Assembly (NCBI GenBank): GCA_049587755.1
Contig: JBAVEN010000104.1
Coordinates: 10,724-74,723 of the forward strand
DNA from: Bog-375 sp049587755
GTDB taxonomy: Bacteria; Acidobacteriota; Terriglobia; Bryobacterales; Bryobacteraceae
Length of the DNA: 64,000 nucleotides
Direction of reading: 5' to 3'
Position numbers and translations under genes: made by a program. This document shows positions 18,301 through 26,665 of the stretch, piece by piece (within the stretch, counting starts at the first letter, position 1; every line of letters starts with the position of its first letter). Below the pieces are notes generated by a model. It searched no databases and was not told the origin of the DNA. It saw only the letters and a program-made list of their open reading frames with translations.

Positions 18301-19224
18301 ATGGCTGCCCGTTTAGCCGAAGAGTGGTTCGCGATCTGCGGCGGATGCGAGGTGACAATCCTCGATATCGGCGAACCGTTGTTGGACTTGTTGGAGAAAG
18401 TGCAGATTGTCCACATGCCGGTGTTGATGGACCACAAGCTGTACGGCCAGACCGGCGAAAAGGCGGAAATGGAAATTCCGGAGGCGGAGGTAGGCCTCGT
18501 CTCCGGCGGCATCCGCAGCGACGAGCACAAGCATCTGGCGCAGGAGATGCGCCAAAAATGCAAAACGCTCATCGCCCTGGGGTCCTGCGCCTGTTATGGC
18601 GGCATCCCCGCGCTGGCCAACCTGTGCAGCACCGAGGAATTGCTGACCAAGGTATATCGGGAGAGCGTCACCACCGACAAGAACGGATTCCCTCACGAGG
18701 AAGTCCCCGTCCTGACCGATCGTGTGTACGCCCTCAGCGAAGTTGTGAAGGTGGATTTGATGCTGCCCGGTTGCCCCACCACTCCGGAGATGGTGGCGGG
18801 CGCGCTCACGGCGCTGCTGGAAGGCCGCCCCTTCACGCTCTCCACCAAGAGCGTATGCGACGAATGCCCGACCATCCGTGAGAAGAAGGCCGTCTCGGCG
18901 CTGAGGCGGCGGCTGGAGCCACCCGAGTTCACTCCCGGCGCTCCGCTGAACCAGATGCGCTGCTTTATCGAGCAAGGATTTCTGTGTAACGGTCCGGCGA
19001 CGCGCTCCGGCTGCGGCGGCAGCGAGGGCACGCCGCGCTGCATCCGCGCCTATATGCCATGCGAAGGGTGCTTCGGACCGCTGTCGGAGAAGGCCAATCC
19101 CATGGTTGACATGATGGGCGCGCTTTCTACGGTTGGCCTCGATCCGAAACAAATTCCGGACCGGGCCGCAACATTCAATCGATTTTCCGGTGCGGGCCGC
19201 CTGCGGCCAGCGCCCAAGAGGTGA
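18301..19224 (+). CDS. mvhG: [NiFe]-hydrogenase small subunit, MvhG type (group 3c)
   Basis: A 307-residue hydrogenase small subunit without Tat signal, so cytoplasmic. Proximal-cluster ligands are visible in CGGCEVTILD, GSCACYGG and GCPTTPEMVAG. The C-terminal cysteines (CFIEQGFLCNG, SGCGG, PRCIRAYMPCEGCFGP) bind the remaining clusters. Length and motif spacing match MvhG, the small subunit of F420-non-reducing hydrogenases that deliver electrons to heterodisulfide reductase. A GGAGG ribosome-binding site (AAAGGAGGCGCAGC) precedes the ATG. mvhA follows after 3 bases. Confidence 0.93.
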   Translation: MAARLAEEWFAICGGCEVTILDIGEPLLDLLEKVQIVHMPVLMDHKLYGQTGEKAEMEIPEAEVGLVSGGIRSDEHKHLAQEMRQKCKTLIALGSCACYGGIPALANLCSTEELLTKVYRESVTTDKNGFPHEEVPVLTDRVYALSEVVKVDLMLPGCPTTPEMVAGALTALLEGRPFTLSTKSVCDECPTIREKKAVSALRRRLEPPEFTPGAPLNQMRCFIEQGFLCNGPATRSGCGGSEGTPRCIRAYMPCEGCFGPLSEKANPMVDMMGALSTVGLDPKQIPDRAATFNRFSGAGRLRPAPKR

Positions 19225-19227
19225 ACT

Positions 19228-20667
19228 ATGGGAAAGACTGTAGTCATTCAGCCTGTGACGCGAATTGAGGGCCACGCCAAGATCACCATCCAACTGGATG
19301 ATGCCGGCAATGTAAACCTGGCCCGGGTGAATGTCATCGAGTTGCGCGGGTTCGAGCGCTTCTGCATGGGGCGGCCTGTGGAAGACATGCCGCGCATTAC
19401 CCCGCGCATTTGCGGCGTCTGCCCGTGGTCGCATCACCTGGCGGCCGCCAAAGCCTGCGACGCTGTCTTCGGGGTCGAACCGCCGCCCGCGGGCGCCAAG
19501 CTGCGCGAGCTGTGCAACAGCCTCGCTTACATGGAAGAGCATATCCTCCACTTCTATTTTCTGGCCGGGGCCGACTTCCTGCTGGGCCCGGATGCCGATT
19601 ATTCGGTGCGCAACGTCATCGGCGTATTGCAGGCCGCGCCGGATGTGGCCCGGCGCGTGGTCCGCGTGCGGCACATGTGCGCCAAAATGCTCGAGATTCT
19701 CGCGGGCAAGCCCATCCACCCGCAGGCCGCGGTTCCCGGCGGCTTCAGCAAGCCGCTGGCTAAGGACGAACGCGACCACCTGCGCAAGATGGCCGATGAA
19801 GCCTTGGAACTGGCCAAGTTCTCCATCGCCTTTGCCAAAGAGAACGTGTTCCCCAAATACCTCGACGTGGTCAAATCGCTGGGCGTGATCACCAGCGGGT
19901 TCCTGGGAACGGTCAAGGCCAACGGCGCTCTCAATCTCTATGACGGAAAGCTGCGCCTGATGGCGAGCGACGGCTCGTTCGAAGACTTTCCGTATGACCG
20001 GTACACCGAGTACATCGGGGAACACATCGAGCCGTGGAGCTACCTGAAGTTTCCGTATGCCAAAAAGCGCGGCGGCTTCTCGCTGGAAGATAACGCGCCA
20101 GGCCTGTACCGCGCCAACACGCTGGCTCGCCTCAACGTTTGCGACTTCATCGACACGCCGCTGGCGCAAGCGGAGCTCGAAGAATTCCGGCAGAAGTTTG
20201 GCCGGCCGGCGCAGCTCACCCTGCTGTATCACTGGGCGCGCCTGATCGAGCTGCTCTATAACGCCGAGAACGCCATCCGCCTGCTGGACGATCCGGACAT
20301 CACCAGCCTGGAGACCCGCGTGAAGGTGACGCCGCGCGCGGCGCGTGGAGTCGGCTGCACGGAAGCGCCACGCGGTACCTTGATTCACGACTACGAGACC
20401 GATGCCGAGGGCATGATCACCAACATGAACCTGATCGTCGGGACCACTCATAACAACGCTCCTATCAACCTATCGGTGACGCAGGCCGCCAAAAGCCTGA
20501 TCCACGCCGGGAAATACGATCAGGGGATGTTGAACACGGTAGAAATGGCCATCCGCGCCTATGACCCGTGCTTCTCATGCGCCACACACCGGCTGGATGG
20601 AAAGCTCTCGGTGAAGCTGGACATCATCGATGCGAAGGGCAGCTTGCTCGATACGTTCGTAAACTAG
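19228..20667 (+). CDS. mvhA: [NiFe]-hydrogenase large subunit, MvhA type (group 3c)
   Basis: A 479-residue catalytic subunit that splits H2. The L1 motif RICGVCPWSHH supplies Cys62 and Cys65. The L2 motif DPCFSCATH supplies Cys448 and Cys451 and ends at His454. A 25-residue tail follows the histidine and should be cut off after nickel insertion by the protease encoded next. N-terminal VTRIEGHAK is the usual large-subunit signature. Together with MvhG, MvhD and HdrABC the assignment to the Hdr-linked group 3c is strong by context; a phylogeny would be needed to exclude a neighbouring group 3 branch. Confidence 0.94.
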   Translation: MGKTVVIQPVTRIEGHAKITIQLDDAGNVNLARVNVIELRGFERFCMGRPVEDMPRITPRICGVCPWSHHLAAAKACDAVFGVEPPPAGAKLRELCNSLAYMEEHILHFYFLAGADFLLGPDADYSVRNVIGVLQAAPDVARRVVRVRHMCAKMLEILAGKPIHPQAAVPGGFSKPLAKDERDHLRKMADEALELAKFSIAFAKENVFPKYLDVVKSLGVITSGFLGTVKANGALNLYDGKLRLMASDGSFEDFPYDRYTEYIGEHIEPWSYLKFPYAKKRGGFSLEDNAPGLYRANTLARLNVCDFIDTPLAQAELEEFRQKFGRPAQLTLLYHWARLIELLYNAENAIRLLDDPDITSLETRVKVTPRAARGVGCTEAPRGTLIHDYETDAEGMITNMNLIVGTTHNNAPINLSVTQAAKSLIHAGKYDQGMLNTVEMAIRAYDPCFSCATHRLDGKLSVKLDIIDAKGSLLDTFVN

Positions 20668-20691
20668 CGCCGCGCGCCGCCGGAGGCCGTC

Positions 20692-21240
20692 ATGGCAGAC
20701 ATTGAAGAAGACGCGATTCCAGACTTTTGCTCGAAGCCGGCGCTGATCCTCGGCTGCGGCAACGTCTTCTTCGGCGATGACGGCTTCGGGTGCGCGCTGG
20801 CCGAATACCTCGAGACGCATTTCGACGTGCCCGGCGGCGTTTGCCTCCTGGATGCCGGAACGGGAGTGCGCAAGCTGCTGTTCACGCTTTGCGTCAGTCC
20901 GGTGCGCCCGCGCCGGCTGCTGATTGTAGACGCGGCGGATTTCGGCCGAGAGCCGGGCGCGTGGTTCGAAATCGACCCGGCCGAAATCCCCGCGGTCAAA
21001 CTGGATGATTTTTCGATGCACCAGTTGCCCACATCCAACCTGCTCCGTGAACTACAGCAGCAGACCGGCGTCGAAGTGCGAGTGCTTGCCTGCCAGACAG
21101 GCCCCTTGCCCGCGGAAATCTGTCCCGGGTTGTCCGAACCGGTTCGGCGCGCGGTGCCGGAGGCCGCTCGCTGGGTGGCGCGCGAGTATTTCGATCCGGC
21201 AGGCTTGGAGCCCTTCCTGGAGGCACGCCATGCCCAATAA
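20692..21240 (+). CDS. Hydrogenase maturation protease (HycI/HupD/FrhD-type)
   Basis: A 182-residue endopeptidase that removes the C-terminal tail of the hydrogenase large subunit once nickel is bound. The family start LILGCGNVFFGDDGFG is present; the acidic DD residue is the expected metal ligand. LLDAGTG and the following ADFG match the second conserved segment. It lies 24 bp after mvhA, which has a 25-residue tail to be processed. The last 11 bases overlap the start of the next gene, suggesting coupled translation. Confidence 0.9.
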   Translation: MADIEEDAIPDFCSKPALILGCGNVFFGDDGFGCALAEYLETHFDVPGGVCLLDAGTGVRKLLFTLCVSPVRPRRLLIVDAADFGREPGAWFEIDPAEIPAVKLDDFSMHQLPTSNLLRELQQQTGVEVRVLACQTGPLPAEICPGLSEPVRRAVPEAARWVAREYFDPAGLEPFLEARHAQ

Positions 21241-24200
21241 GCGCGTGATCGAAGCCGGTCATCTTCTGGCGATGGTTTTTGTCACTCTGCTGCTGGCCGG
21301 CGCGCACCAATACTTGGGCGCGCATCCTTTCATCGCGGGCTTGCTGCTGGGGGCTTTTGCGGTTCCGTATTACGCCGCGGCCCGCATCACCAGCGAGCGC
21401 CGGTTTCTGTATCCTGCGGCGTTGCTGCTGGTTCTGGCATATCACCTTCTCCTGTATGGTGCGGGGATCGCTCCGGCGCTCCAGCCGCTTTTTGCCCTCG
21501 TGCCGGTCGCCTTCATTTACACCATCGCCAGCCAGAATCTACTTCACCGGCCGGAAGGTGCGAGCCAAGCTCTGTACGGCGCCAACGGAGTGCTGATCGG
21601 CGTCATGGCGCTGTGGATCCTGGTTCGGCTCGCGTGGTTCTACCAGCAGTCGCCACTGGCCACCGCGCTGGCGCTCGCCGGATTCTGCGTCTACGCGTGG
21701 TTTCGTTTCCGCGCCACGGAAAAGATCCTGCATTCGCTTGCCGTGGTGCTGCTGGGCAGTGGGGCTTTCCTGGTCTTTCTGTATTGGCGGCCGCAACTCG
21801 CGGTGGTGCTGGCGACGGTCACCGGGCTTCTGATCTTGAGTTTCTTTTACCGCCGTACGGATGGGCCGGCCTTGCCACGCCTCGAAACCGGAGCCCTGCT
21901 GGCGGCGGGCGCCTACCTCCTGTATATGGGAGCGGCGGCGGGCACACTGGGCCCGTCTCTGATACCTTTCGGGTACCTGGTTGCCGCCGCCATCTGGCTG
22001 CAACTGGCGCTGGCGTTGAATCGCCCGGAGCAGCCTGATATCCTGGGACCCCGTCCCACGGTGCTGCCCTGCCTGCTGCCATTGTTCGGAGGCGGAATCG
22101 TGCTGGCGCTGGCGGGATGCTTTTCGATTCCTGCGCTGCTTCATCCGCGGACGCCGATCGCTCCTACAGTTGGCTATCTCGCGGTCTTCGCCTTCGTGTT
22201 CGCGGCCACGGGTTCTCGGCTGGCTCAGGGCAGTCGAAGTCTCATCGGTGTGGCGGCTGCGCGCCTCATCGCGGGGCTGGGGCGGGTGGCGCCGCTCGCG
22301 GCTTTCGCTTATATTGCCGCCGAGCGATCTCCCGCCGGCTTGCGGCTGGCCTTGGGCGCTCTGAGCGTGGGGATCGTCAGCTTGCTCTGGGCTTACCGGC
22401 AGCGGCCCAAGCTGCTCGTCCGGCGCAATTACTACGCTTACCAGGCCGGCATTTTTCTCATCCTGGCGTACTTTCTGGCGGAACGGCGGCTGGTGGCGGC
22501 CGGCTCGCCCGTGGATCTGGCTGCCGGCGCCGGAGCGGTTTTGGCCGTATTGGCCACCGCCTGGCTGTTGCGCCGGCGCGTGACCGAGGCCTGCCGGCTT
22601 TCTCTGTATGAGGTGGCCAGCGGGGGCGCGATCGTCGCCGCTCTGATCTGCCCGCTGGGTAATCCGATCGATCCCTTGCTGGCCGCGAAATTAGGGCTGC
22701 CACTCATGCTGGCGAGCGTGATCGCGTTCCTGGCGGTTCGAGAGGTTTCCGTCCTGTTCTCGATTCCCGTAGCCCTTGGCTTCTGGCTCTACATCGCCGA
22801 ATGGCTGCTGGGCGTACGCGGCGAGTGGCTGGGCGTTGCTTACCTGGTGTTGGGGGTGGGTTGGGCTGCCGTTGGGTACCGGCTGTCGCACGGTGCCGGC
22901 CGCTGGTCTGCGCTCTTTTACTTCATGTGGTTCCTCTCGGTGGGCGTGTCTCTGGCGCTGTTCTGGCCTTACCAGGCGGTGGGCGCCTGGTTAGCGCCAT
23001 TGTGGCCGGTCGCATTCGTCTTGGTGGCGCGCGGATCGTACAGCCGGCGCGATCCCGCTTTCGCCTGGGCATTAGAGGCGATCGGCGGCGTGTTGGCGAT
23101 GTGCGCCGCAGGCGCGCTGCTCTGGCAGCACCTCTATGCGCCGGCGGCGTTCGCGTTACTGATTTACGCCCTGCTGTATGCCTGGGTGGCGGCACGTCGC
23201 GGCGCTTGGCTGTATGTCTATGCCGCCGCGGCCAGCGCCGTCGCGGCCTTCCATCTGGAATTGTTGGCGACGGGCTGGGCGTTATTCTCGCTGCCATTGT
23301 TCTTTGTGGTGGCAGCGGCATTCTCCCTGTTTGCGATGTGGCTGAGGCGGCGCGGATATCGACGCGAAGCGCCGCCGCTGGATCTTTCGGCTGCCGCGGG
23401 CGCGCTGACCGGGTTCGCAATCCTGCTTGCGCTGCCGTTCGGCCAAATGTCCGACGTAGGGTGGGTCAGCGGCCTGGCGTATCTGGTTTTGTATTTGCTC
23501 CTGAGCCAATACGGCGGCGGGCAGGCCTTCCTCGCCGGCGCCGGCCTAGCGGCAGCTTTTGCGATTTACGAATTTCTCCCGCTCTTAACGCCGGTCACAG
23601 CGGGCAACCGCATCGCCTTCCTGATGCCGATAGCGCTGGTCCTGGTGCTCCTCGGCCGCTGGCGGCAGGCCGGCCGCGACAAGCGAGCCGCGTGGGCGCT
23701 TTATGCCGCTGCCATCGCCGTCACCGTGGCAGCCAGCTTTTTCGTGTTGGGACCGGTGGCGGTTCCGGCCGCGGCGCGCACGGTGCTGCTGGTGGCGCTG
23801 GCAGTGTGGCTCGCGCTGCTCATCGCGACGGAGCGCGAGATCTTCATTTATTGCGCCACGCTCACCCTGGCAATTCTGGCTTACCATTTCGTACAGAATT
23901 CGACCGATCTGTTTGGTCGCCACCTGGTGGGTTTTTTCCTTTGGGGAGCAGCTCTGCTGGGGCTGATCTTTGTGGCCGCCGTGGCGCGCAATGTCGTACG
24001 GTTCCGCCGGCCCACATTGTTCCTGCCCGCTCCCCAATGGCGGCATCGGTTCCTCTACGCGTTTCCCGTGGGCCTGCTGGGCGTGGCGACATTCGGAAGC
24101 TGGGGAGTCTCCACCAGCTCCAACCCCATTTTCTGCGGAAGCTGCCACGAGATGCGCGCCTACTTCAGCAACTGGCAATCGTCGCCGCACGCCAAATCCG

Positions 24201-24991
24201 AAATCGGTTGTCCAGCCTGCCACTATGAGCCCGGGGTGCGCGGTTTTGCCAAGGCGAAGATACAGGGCTTTTCGCAACTGGTCGTCTCACTGACCGGGGC
24301 GCCGGCAACCAAACCCGCCGCCATCGTCAATGACGCGACCTGCCTGCACGGCGGCTGTCACAGCACCCGCGAATTGACCGGCGTCCTCTATGCGCGCCGC
24401 CTCTTCTATTTCAATCACGCCAAGCATCTCGGGAGCACCTTCGCAGCGGCCAGCTTCGACGGGCCCGGAGGGGGCCCTAGCCCCGCCAAGGACTGGCGCG
24501 GTCCTGAGCTGCGCTGCACCAGTTGCCATACCGACGTGGGCCCCGAAAGCCACGTCGCCGTGGACACCAACGCCTGCTTCACCTGCCACTTTGAGACCGC
24601 CGGTTCCAGCGCGCCGTCTCCGCAGCCCTCGATTGCCGGAGTGGGCTGTGTCGCCTGCCATGCCGTTCCGCAAGGCGGGGCGCCCGCCGGGGCCGGCGCC
24701 GGCCAGTTCGACCATGCGGCCGCCGGGGTGACGCCCGATGACGCCGTTTGCGCCGGCTGCCACGCGGACCTGTCGCGCGGATCCATGGCGGTGGAAGATC
24801 GGCAGTGCCGCCATTGCCACCTGGAGCGTTCCCAGGACCTGCTCCGCGCCGGTGAGACCGCCATTCACCGCCAGCACGTACGCGATGCCGCGATCGGCTG
24901 CGACTGGTGCCACGGGGTGATCCGCCATCGCCTGGACCGCCAACCGGTGGCTACCGCCCGCGTGGCAGGGTCCGGCAAAGCGGGGGAATGA
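21230..24991 (+). CDS. Giant polytopic membrane protein fused to a NapC/NirT-like nine-heme cytochrome c
   Basis: A 1253-residue protein starting at the ATG inside the protease stop region (MPNKRVIEAGHLLAM). Residues 1 to about 940 are an almost continuous series of hydrophobic segments separated by short basic loops; I estimate about 28-30 membrane helices. One more helix (about 945-962) leads into FCGSCHEM at 969, as in NapC/NrfH anchors. Nine heme-binding motifs follow to residue 1228: CGSCH, CPACH, the longer CLHGGCH (C-x4-CH), CTSCH, CFTCH, CVACH, CAGCH, CRHCH and CDWCH. The hemes should lie on the periplasmic side. The membrane part has no recognised transporter motif. Its place in the hydrogenase cluster suggests electron exchange between quinone or hydrogenase electrons and the periplasm; this is inference. 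Confidence 0.85.
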   Translation: MPNKRVIEAGHLLAMVFVTLLLAGAHQYLGAHPFIAGLLLGAFAVPYYAAARITSERRFLYPAALLLVLAYHLLLYGAGIAPALQPLFALVPVAFIYTIASQNLLHRPEGASQALYGANGVLIGVMALWILVRLAWFYQQSPLATALALAGFCVYAWFRFRATEKILHSLAVVLLGSGAFLVFLYWRPQLAVVLATVTGLLILSFFYRRTDGPALPRLETGALLAAGAYLLYMGAAAGTLGPSLIPFGYLVAAAIWLQLALALNRPEQPDILGPRPTVLPCLLPLFGGGIVLALAGCFSIPALLHPRTPIAPTVGYLAVFAFVFAATGSRLAQGSRSLIGVAAARLIAGLGRVAPLAAFAYIAAERSPAGLRLALGALSVGIVSLLWAYRQRPKLLVRRNYYAYQAGIFLILAYFLAERRLVAAGSPVDLAAGAGAVLAVLATAWLLRRRVTEACRLSLYEVASGGAIVAALICPLGNPIDPLLAAKLGLPLMLASVIAFLAVREVSVLFSIPVALGFWLYIAEWLLGVRGEWLGVAYLVLGVGWAAVGYRLSHGAGRWSALFYFMWFLSVGVSLALFWPYQAVGAWLAPLWPVAFVLVARGSYSRRDPAFAWALEAIGGVLAMCAAGALLWQHLYAPAAFALLIYALLYAWVAARRGAWLYVYAAAASAVAAFHLELLATGWALFSLPLFFVVAAAFSLFAMWLRRRGYRREAPPLDLSAAAGALTGFAILLALPFGQMSDVGWVSGLAYLVLYLLLSQYGGGQAFLAGAGLAAAFAIYEFLPLLTPVTAGNRIAFLMPIALVLVLLGRWRQAGRDKRAAWALYAAAIAVTVAASFFVLGPVAVPAAARTVLLVALAVWLALLIATEREIFIYCATLTLAILAYHFVQNSTDLFGRHLVGFFLWGAALLGLIFVAAVARNVVRFRRPTLFLPAPQWRHRFLYAFPVGLLGVATFGSWGVSTSSNPIFCGSCHEMRAYFSNWQSSPHAKSEIGCPACHYEPGVRGFAKAKIQGFSQLVVSLTGAPATKPAAIVNDATCLHGGCHSTRELTGVLYARRLFYFNHAKHLGSTFAAASFDGPGGGPSPAKDWRGPELRCTSCHTDVGPESHVAVDTNACFTCHFETAGSSAPSPQPSIAGVGCVACHAVPQGGAPAGAGAGQFDHAAAGVTPDDAVCAGCHADLSRGSMAVEDRQCRHCHLERSQDLLRAGETAIHRQHVRDAAIGCDWCHGVIRHRLDRQPVATARVAGSGKAGE

Positions 24992-25012
24992 AATCGATGC
25001 GGTTGTTCGAGC

Positions 25013-25041
25013 TTGACTTGCGCCCGGCGACTTGTTTAACT
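25013..25041 (+). promoter_or_regulatory. Predicted promoter of the marR-hypC unit
   Basis: A -35-like TTGACT (25013-25018) is separated by 17 bases from TTAACT (25036-25041). The -10 match is modest (3 of 6). The 81-bp gap after the cytochrome gene is the only sizeable break in the cluster, so a separate promoter here is reasonable. Confidence 0.4.
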
Positions 25042-25053
25042 GAAGAAACTATT
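25034..25053 (-). promoter_or_regulatory. Candidate operator over the marR -10, related to the hdr site
   Basis: Read on the minus strand this is AATAGTTTCTTCAGTTAAAC. It matches the site at 11787-11806 at 14 of 20 positions, in the frame AATAGTT-N2-T-N3-GTTAA-N-C. It overlaps the predicted -10 and precedes the marR start by about 20 bases, as expected for autorepression. Confidence 0.38.
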
Positions 25054-25072
25054 TCTCGATAAAAGGATCTAT

Positions 25073-25678
25073 ATGTTGCCCGACCGCAGCCTGCGAGAGA
25101 TCGACGACTTTCTGGGAAGCGCGCATATCTTCGCGTCCGCCGTAACGGACATCATTGAGCAGAAACTGCTGGAGAAAATCGCTGAAGGCCAGGTCACGGC
25201 CTCGCAGATGAAGCTGCTGAAGCTGGTGGGCACGACGGATTCCTACACGCTGGGCGATGTGGCTTCCTTTCTTCGGGTCAGCAATGCCGCCGCCAGCAAG
25301 ACGGTGGACCGCCTGGTACGGCGCGACCTGCTGCGGCGTACCGAGGACCAGCGGGACCGGCGTGTTCTGCACCTCCACCTCACCCGCGCCGGCCGCCGGC
25401 TGTTAGCGGCTTATGAGAACGCCCGCCAGCGCAAGCTCCAGAGCATCTTCGTCCAGTTCCCGCCGGAAGAGTTGCAGCGCGCCTCGGAGCTGCTGGACCG
25501 GCTGTCGGCGGATCTGGTGGATCACACCTCGAATCCGGAGGAGCTCTGCCTTAAGTGTGGAATCTATTTCCGGGAACGGTGCCTGGTGCGCCAGCTTGTC
25601 CCGCGCAATTGTTTTTACCAGCGCTCCCGAAAGGCGTCGCGGCAGCGGCCCATTCGGGAGAGCAATGGGAAGGAATGA
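25073..25678 (+). CDS. MarR-family transcriptional regulator with a four-cysteine C-terminal tail
   Basis: A 201-residue winged-helix regulator. The DNA-binding part is visible as LGDVASFLRVSNAAASKTVDRLVRR and the wing RTEDQRDRRVLHLHLTRAG. Unlike most MarR proteins (about 145 residues), it continues past residue 155 with Cys159-x2-Cys162-x7-Cys170-x9-Cys180 in a basic tail. Four regularly spaced cysteines suggest an iron-sulfur cluster or zinc site that could sense redox state or oxygen. It sits between the cytochrome gene and hypC, and a motif over its own promoter recurs at the hdr promoter, so control of the hydrogenase cluster is likely. Confidence 0.87.
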   Translation: MLPDRSLREIDDFLGSAHIFASAVTDIIEQKLLEKIAEGQVTASQMKLLKLVGTTDSYTLGDVASFLRVSNAAASKTVDRLVRRDLLRRTEDQRDRRVLHLHLTRAGRRLLAAYENARQRKLQSIFVQFPPEELQRASELLDRLSADLVDHTSNPEELCLKCGIYFRERCLVRQLVPRNCFYQRSRKASRQRPIRESNGKE

Positions 25679-25681
25679 ATT

Positions 25682-25954
25682 ATGTGTCTGGCAGTGCCGG
25701 GTAAAATCATCGAGGCCGAAGAGCGCGACGGCAACCGGATCGCGACGGTGCAGTTCGGCGGCATTGCCCGCCAGGTGTTTCTGAACTTCGTTCCCGAAGC
25801 CCAAGTGGGCGATTACGTCGTGGTGCACGTCGGTTTTGCCATCAGCCGCGTGGATGCGGAAGAGGCCGCGCGCACCTACCGGCTGCTGGAGGACATGGGC
25901 CTGCTGGAAGCGGAACTCGGCGGTGCGGTGCAGCCGGAACCGGGAATACCGTGA
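25682..25954 (+). CDS. hypC: Hydrogenase maturation chaperone HypC/HybG
   Basis: A 90-residue HypC protein with the invariant start MCLAVPGKI, whose exposed Cys2 binds the Fe(CN)2CO unit delivered to the large subunit. The beta-barrel core (RIATVQFGGIARQVFLNFVP) and VGDYVVVHVGFAI are typical. It follows marR by 3 bases and is probably co-transcribed. No hypA, B, D, E or F is in the window, so those must be encoded elsewhere. Confidence 0.93.
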   Translation: MCLAVPGKIIEAEERDGNRIATVQFGGIARQVFLNFVPEAQVGDYVVVHVGFAISRVDAEEAARTYRLLEDMGLLEAELGGAVQPEPGIP

Positions 25955-26035
25955 AATAACTTCGAAGAATCCAATCGCCGGCGGCGCGGATGCAGCGTGC
26001 TTGTCCTGGACCGCTGCCGGCGCTAAACTCCAGCC

Positions 26036-26530
26036 ATGAGAGAATACATAGTTTCCACTCTGATTCTCTTGTCCCTACCATCTGTTTCGGCGCAGGTGGT
26101 GCCCGCGGGGTGGCAGATCGTCAAAGATTCCAAGAACGATTCCAGGAACTCCTGCCAGATAGCGGTTCCACCGGATTGGTCCTTGCTTGGCGACAATACC
26201 GGCGCGGCCTTTTTCCACGATGTCACGACAGCGATAGCGGCGGTCACCAGCCAGCCTGCACAGGCCTTTAAGCCGATGACGGAAGCAGTGCAGAAGTTGC
26301 TCCACATTCGCAAGGAGAAGATGTTTGAAAACAGCGCCAGCCGCATTTTTTATCAGGATCAGATCTCCGCGAATCAAGACAATCCGAATGCTTACAGCGT
26401 CAGCGTGCCTGGAAAGGACGGCACCTGCAGCGGTCATGTGACATTTCTTCCGAGCATCTCCGAGGAAATAGCCCGGAAGATCGCGCTCAGTCTCGGCCCG
26501 GCGCCCGAGCCGCGCGACGGGTCCTTTTGA
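26036..26530 (+). CDS. Small secreted protein, unknown function
   Basis: A 164-residue protein with a signal peptide (residues 1-19, ending VSAQ). The mature part contains two cysteines (NSCQIAVP and GTCSGHV) that could form a disulfide. The stretch CQIAVPPDWSLLGD resembles the start of periplasmic proteins that bind to the envelope, but no family is recognised with confidence. It is 81 bp after hypC and 135 bp before the BNR-repeat gene on the same strand. A link to the hydrogenase cluster is not supported by anything visible. Confidence 0.65.
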   Translation: MREYIVSTLILLSLPSVSAQVVPAGWQIVKDSKNDSRNSCQIAVPPDWSLLGDNTGAAFFHDVTTAIAAVTSQPAQAFKPMTEAVQKLLHIRKEKMFENSASRIFYQDQISANQDNPNAYSVSVPGKDGTCSGHVTFLPSISEEIARKIALSLGPAPEPRDGSF

Positions 26531-26665
26531 GAATCGGACTCTCAGAGGATAGGTGCCGTTCTCGTTAATATACAATGATGCAAGCGGAGAACCGGCCATC
26601 GTTCCGGCTGATTGGCAAATTCCAGTTCTTGGACGTGTCTGGGCCGATGCTCCCAGGGGGTATGA

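Noticed and set aside
18313..20451. A 712-codon minus-strand frame opposite mvhG and mvhA.
   Set aside because: Antisense shadow of hydrogenase subunits whose metal-binding cysteines are all on the plus strand.
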